Shown in pieces: positions 32,899 to 35,834 of a stretch of 35,834 bases of DNA (positions are counted from its first letter, which is position 1; each line of letters begins with the position of its first letter). The stretch is from Collinsella aerofaciens (GTDB lineage Bacteria > Actinomycetota > Coriobacteriia > Coriobacteriales > Coriobacteriaceae). The translations under genes were made by a program, and so were the position numbers. Under the pieces are notes generated by a model that worked only from the letters and a program-made list of their open reading frames with translations, was not told the DNA's origin and ran no database searches. The stretch covers positions 75,260 through 111,093 of the forward strand of contig NZ_CAAKNY010000031.1 in assembly GCF_901212495.1 (NCBI RefSeq). The letters run 5' to 3'.

Positions 32899-35729
32899 TG
32901 GCTGCCAAACTCATCGATCTTTCCTTTACGCTCAACGCCCGCAAGGTCAAGGTTCAGATTGCCCCCGACACCATGCTCTTTGCGCTTTTGCGCGAGCAGG
33001 GTTGCGCGTCGGTGCGCTGCGCCTGCGAGACCACCAACTGCGGTCTGTGCACGGTGTGGCTCGACGGCGACCCGGTGCTGAGCTGCTCGGTTCCCGCCGC
33101 GCGCGTTGAGGGCCGCTCCATCACCACGCTTGAGGGTCTCAAGGCCGAGTCCGAGGCACTGGCCCGTGCGATGGCTGCCGAAGGCGCCGAGCAGTGCGGT
33201 TTTTGCGCCCCCGGCCTCATCATGAATGTGCTGGCGCTTGCCCGCGCCGCCAAGGAGGACGCGAGCCTCGTCGTCACGCGCGAGGAGCTGTCGCGCCAGC
33301 TCGCCGGCAACCTCTGCCGTTGCAGCGGCTACGAGAGCCAGCTGCGCGCCATCGTCCGCTTCCTCAACGAATCTGGCGTACAGGTGGGCTTCGAGATGCC
33401 CGAGCTGCCGGTCAATAACACCAGCTACGACGGCGTCACCTACAAGCAGATTACCCACAAGCAGCCCAAGAAGGACTCGAAGGCGCTGCTCGAGGGCCGT
33501 CCGGTCTATACCGGCGATATGGTGCCCGCCGGCGCGCTCATCGTCAAACTCAAGCGCAGCCCCTATGCCCGCGCCAAGATCCGCTCCATCGACACCTCGC
33601 GCGCCCTGAAGGTGCCCGGTGTCGTGGGCGTCTACACCTACGAGGACGTGCCCAAGCGCCGCTTTACCATTGCCGGTCAGAGCTACCCACAGCCTTCGCC
33701 CTACGACCGCTTGATCCTCGAGAACCTCGTCCGTTACCAAAACGAAGAGGTGGCGATCGTCGCCGCCGAGACCGAGGAGGCCGCCGACAAGGCGCTCAAG
33801 CTCATCAAGGTCGACTACGAGGTGCTCGAGCCGCTGCTCGACTTTACCCAGGCACTCGATAACGACATCGTGGTCCACCCCGAGGGCGACGTGACCTTTA
33901 TGTTCCCCCAGGGCGGCGATGTCCCGCGCAACCTGGTGTGCAGCGGTACCAGCGATTATGGCGACCTGGACGAGGCTTTCGCCCAGAGCGATATCGTCTT
34001 TGAACGCACTTACACCAGCCAGGCCACGCAGACCGCGCCCATGGAGACCTTCCGTGCCTTCGCGACGACCGACGCGTTCGGCCGCATCTCGGTGACCACC
34101 TCCACGCAGGTGCCCTTCCACGTGCGCCGCATGGTCGCGCAGTCGCTCGACATTCCGCAGTCGCAGGTGCAGGTCATCAAGCCGCGCATCGGTGGCGGCT
34201 TTGGCTCCAAGCAGACGGGGTGCTGCGAGATCTTCGTGGCATTCGTGACCCAGCAGACTGGCCGTCCGAGCTATTGCTGCTACACCCGCGAGGAGACCAT
34301 CACCGCGGGCAACTCGCGCCACCAGATGCAGATGACCGTTAAGCTGGGCGCCATGAACGACGGCACCATCACGGCCATCGATCTGCATACGCTGTCCAAC
34401 GCCGGCGCGTACGGCGAGCACGCCACCACGACGATCGGACTTTCGGGCCACAAGAGCCTACCCATCTACAACCATGTGAAGGCGAGCCGCTTTAGGTGGG
34501 ACGCCGTCTACACCAATACCAACCGCGGCGGCGCGTATCGCGGCTACGGTGCCACCCAGGGCCAGTTTGCCGTGGAGAGCGCCGTCAACGAGCTCGCCGA
34601 CATGCTGCACATGGACCCCGCCGACCTGCGCCTTAAGAACATGGTGCACGAGGGGGAGATCATGCCGCAGTACTACAACGAGAAGCTCAACGCCTGCGCG
34701 CTCGACCGCTGCCTGCTGCGCGCGATGGATATGATCGGCTGGCGCGACAAGCCGCTGGCCGTGGACCTGGGCGACCGCGTGCGTGCTCTGGGCTGCGCGC
34801 TCACCATGCAGGGCTCGGGCATTTCCAACGTGGATATCGCCGGCATCGACATGCGCCTGGAAGAGGACGGCTTCATTACCATCGGCACCGGCGCCACCGA
34901 TAACGGCATGGGCGTCGACACGATCCTGGCGCAGATTGCCGCCGAGGAGCTGGGCGTGGAGAGCTCGTTGATCGTGGTGCGCGGCGTAGACACCGACGTG
35001 TCGCCGTTCGACGCCGGCTCGTATGCGAGCTCCGGTACCTACGTGACGGGCCTTGCCGCCAAGAACGCTGCGGCCGAGCTGCGCGAGAAGATTTGCGCCA
35101 AGGCTGCCCAGATGTGGGACGTTGACGCCGCCGACGTGGCCTTCGACGGTCAGTACGTGCGCCTGTCCGACGAGCGCGCCGCTCGCGAGCGCGGTCGCTA
35201 CCTTACGCTGCGCGACTTTGCCAACCTGTGTGTCAAGAACATCGCGGGCGGCGACGCGCTGACCTCGCACGCCTCTGCCTGCCTGCCCGTTTCGCCCCCG
35301 CCGTTTATGGCCGGCATTGCCGAGGTCGAGGTCGACAAGGCCACCGGCAAGGTGACCGTGGTGGACTACGCGGCGGCTGTGGACTGCGGCACCGTGATCA
35401 ACGAGGCGCTCGCGCGCGTCCAGGCCGAGGGCGGTATTGCCCAGGGTATCGGCCACGCGCTCTACGAGATTGTCGAGCATGACGACCGCGGCCGCCTGCG
35501 TACCGGCAACTTTATGAGCTACAAGCTGCCCACGCGCCTGGATATCGGCAGCATCCGCGTGGCCTTTGAGCCGAGCTACGAGCCAACGGGTCCGTTTGGC
35601 GCCAAGTCGATCGGCGAGGTCGTCATCAACACGCCGCTCGCCGCCGTTGCCTCGGCCGTGGCGCACGCCACCGGCCACCAGGTCCGCTCGCTGCCCATCA
35701 CGCCGGAGAAAGCGCTGCTGGGGGAGTAG
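32898..35729 (+). CDS. xdhA: Molybdenum hydroxylase, fused 2Fe-2S and molybdopterin subunit
   Basis: This 943-residue fusion has an N-terminal 2Fe-2S domain (C43, C48, C51, C63), a second 2Fe-2S helical domain (C100, C103, C140, C142) and, from about residue 190, a large Mo-cofactor subunit. The last part has 'GGGFGSKQTGCCEIF', 'AYRGYGATQGQFAVES' (substrate-pocket region) and the catalytic glutamate E907 in 'GAKSIGEVVIN'. The family hydroxylates purines or other N-heterocycles in the cytoplasm. The small and large subunits are usually separate or fused with the FAD subunit; here FAD is separate and Fe-S plus Mo are joined. It may be a selenium-dependent hydroxylase, given the DUF3343 gene nearby, but the sequence alone does not prove it. 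Confidence 0.88.
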   Translation: MAAKLIDLSFTLNARKVKVQIAPDTMLFALLREQGCASVRCACETTNCGLCTVWLDGDPVLSCSVPAARVEGRSITTLEGLKAESEALARAMAAEGAEQCGFCAPGLIMNVLALARAAKEDASLVVTREELSRQLAGNLCRCSGYESQLRAIVRFLNESGVQVGFEMPELPVNNTSYDGVTYKQITHKQPKKDSKALLEGRPVYTGDMVPAGALIVKLKRSPYARAKIRSIDTSRALKVPGVVGVYTYEDVPKRRFTIAGQSYPQPSPYDRLILENLVRYQNEEVAIVAAETEEAADKALKLIKVDYEVLEPLLDFTQALDNDIVVHPEGDVTFMFPQGGDVPRNLVCSGTSDYGDLDEAFAQSDIVFERTYTSQATQTAPMETFRAFATTDAFGRISVTTSTQVPFHVRRMVAQSLDIPQSQVQVIKPRIGGGFGSKQTGCCEIFVAFVTQQTGRPSYCCYTREETITAGNSRHQMQMTVKLGAMNDGTITAIDLHTLSNAGAYGEHATTTIGLSGHKSLPIYNHVKASRFRWDAVYTNTNRGGAYRGYGATQGQFAVESAVNELADMLHMDPADLRLKNMVHEGEIMPQYYNEKLNACALDRCLLRAMDMIGWRDKPLAVDLGDRVRALGCALTMQGSGISNVDIAGIDMRLEEDGFITIGTGATDNGMGVDTILAQIAAEELGVESSLIVVRGVDTDVSPFDAGSYASSGTYVTGLAAKNAAAELREKICAKAAQMWDVDAADVAFDGQYVRLSDERAARERGRYLTLRDFANLCVKNIAGGDALTSHASACLPVSPPPFMAGIAEVEVDKATGKVTVVDYAAAVDCGTVINEALARVQAEGGIAQGIGHALYEIVEHDDRGRLRTGNFMSYKLPTRLDIGSIRVAFEPSYEPTGPFGAKSIGEVVINTPLAAVASAVAHATGHQVRSLPITPEKALLGE

Positions 35730-35771
35730 GCGAGGCGCGGCTGTCGCCGCTCTTTGACAAGCCCGGAGAAA

Positions 35772-35807
35772 CTGCAGCCCACTTTTCGACCGAATTGTGG
35801 GCTGCAG
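35772..35807 (+). terminator. Perfect hairpin after the molybdenum hydroxylase genes
   Basis: CTGCAGCCCAC (35772-35782) and GTGGGCTGCAG (35797-35807) are perfect 11-bp arms with a 14-base loop. No T-run follows at once, but GGGACGGGGCTTTTT lies 12 bases on and continues past the window edge. It may be part of a terminator or of a larger composite repeat. Confidence 0.6.
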
Positions 35808-35817
35808 GGTAGCTAAT

Positions 35818-35834
35818 TTGGGACGGGGCTTTTT
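35818..35834. repeat. Partial match to family C repeat at window end
   Basis: TTGGGACGGGGCTTTTT matches the core of the family C arm at 24058-24092. The second arm, if present, is outside the window. Confidence 0.6.

Overview
The window is high-GC bacterial chromosome, almost entirely coding. Gene content and style suggest an anaerobic gut actinobacterium of the class Coriobacteriia, probably Collinsella or a close relative. The pointers are a selenoprotein formate dehydrogenase beside a group-4 (Hyf) hydrogenase, selenocysteine genes, NADP-type glutamate dehydrogenase, an AbiEi-like protein and many intergenic palindromes. The taxon is an inference; there is no rRNA gene here.

Left end (1-2200, minus strand): an AbiEi-like/nuclease-like protein and a RelB-type antitoxin overlapping a PIN-domain toxin. 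A leader of about 420 bp with several palindromes follows (2191-2617).

Formate hydrogenlyase locus (2618-18085, plus strand): a HydN-like ferredoxin; selenocysteine formate dehydrogenase H (fdhF, with an in-frame TGA at 3630-3632 and a SECIS hairpin); then the compact hydrogenase-4 operon hyfA to hyfJ, a HycI-type maturation protease and a formate channel, closed by a strong terminator. Formate enters through FocA and is oxidised by FdhF. Electrons pass through the 4Fe-4S proteins to the NiFe subunit, which makes H2. Three antiporter-like subunits and one NuoH-like subunit could couple this to ion translocation.

Selenium/molybdenum locus (18150-25491): a cytoplasmic molybdopterin oxidoreductase with Cys in place of Sec, selA, selB, three palindromic elements, the selenocysteine tRNA (selC, anticodon TCA), mobA and a small DUF3343 protein (putative Se/S carrier). 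Everything specific to inserting Sec into FdhF is here except selD.

gdhA and its island (25750-31777): an intact glutamate dehydrogenase gene, then a composition-shifted transglutaminase-like membrane-anchored protein and two unknown membrane proteins. An 86-bp second copy of the gdhA 3' end with a terminator follows. The three-gene block is therefore flanked by duplicated gdhA ends, as expected for an inserted or recombined segment.

Right end (31984-35729): a two-gene xanthine dehydrogenase-family molybdenum hydroxylase (FAD subunit, then a fused 2Fe-2S/molybdopterin subunit). The window ends inside what looks like another copy of a palindromic repeat seen near selC.
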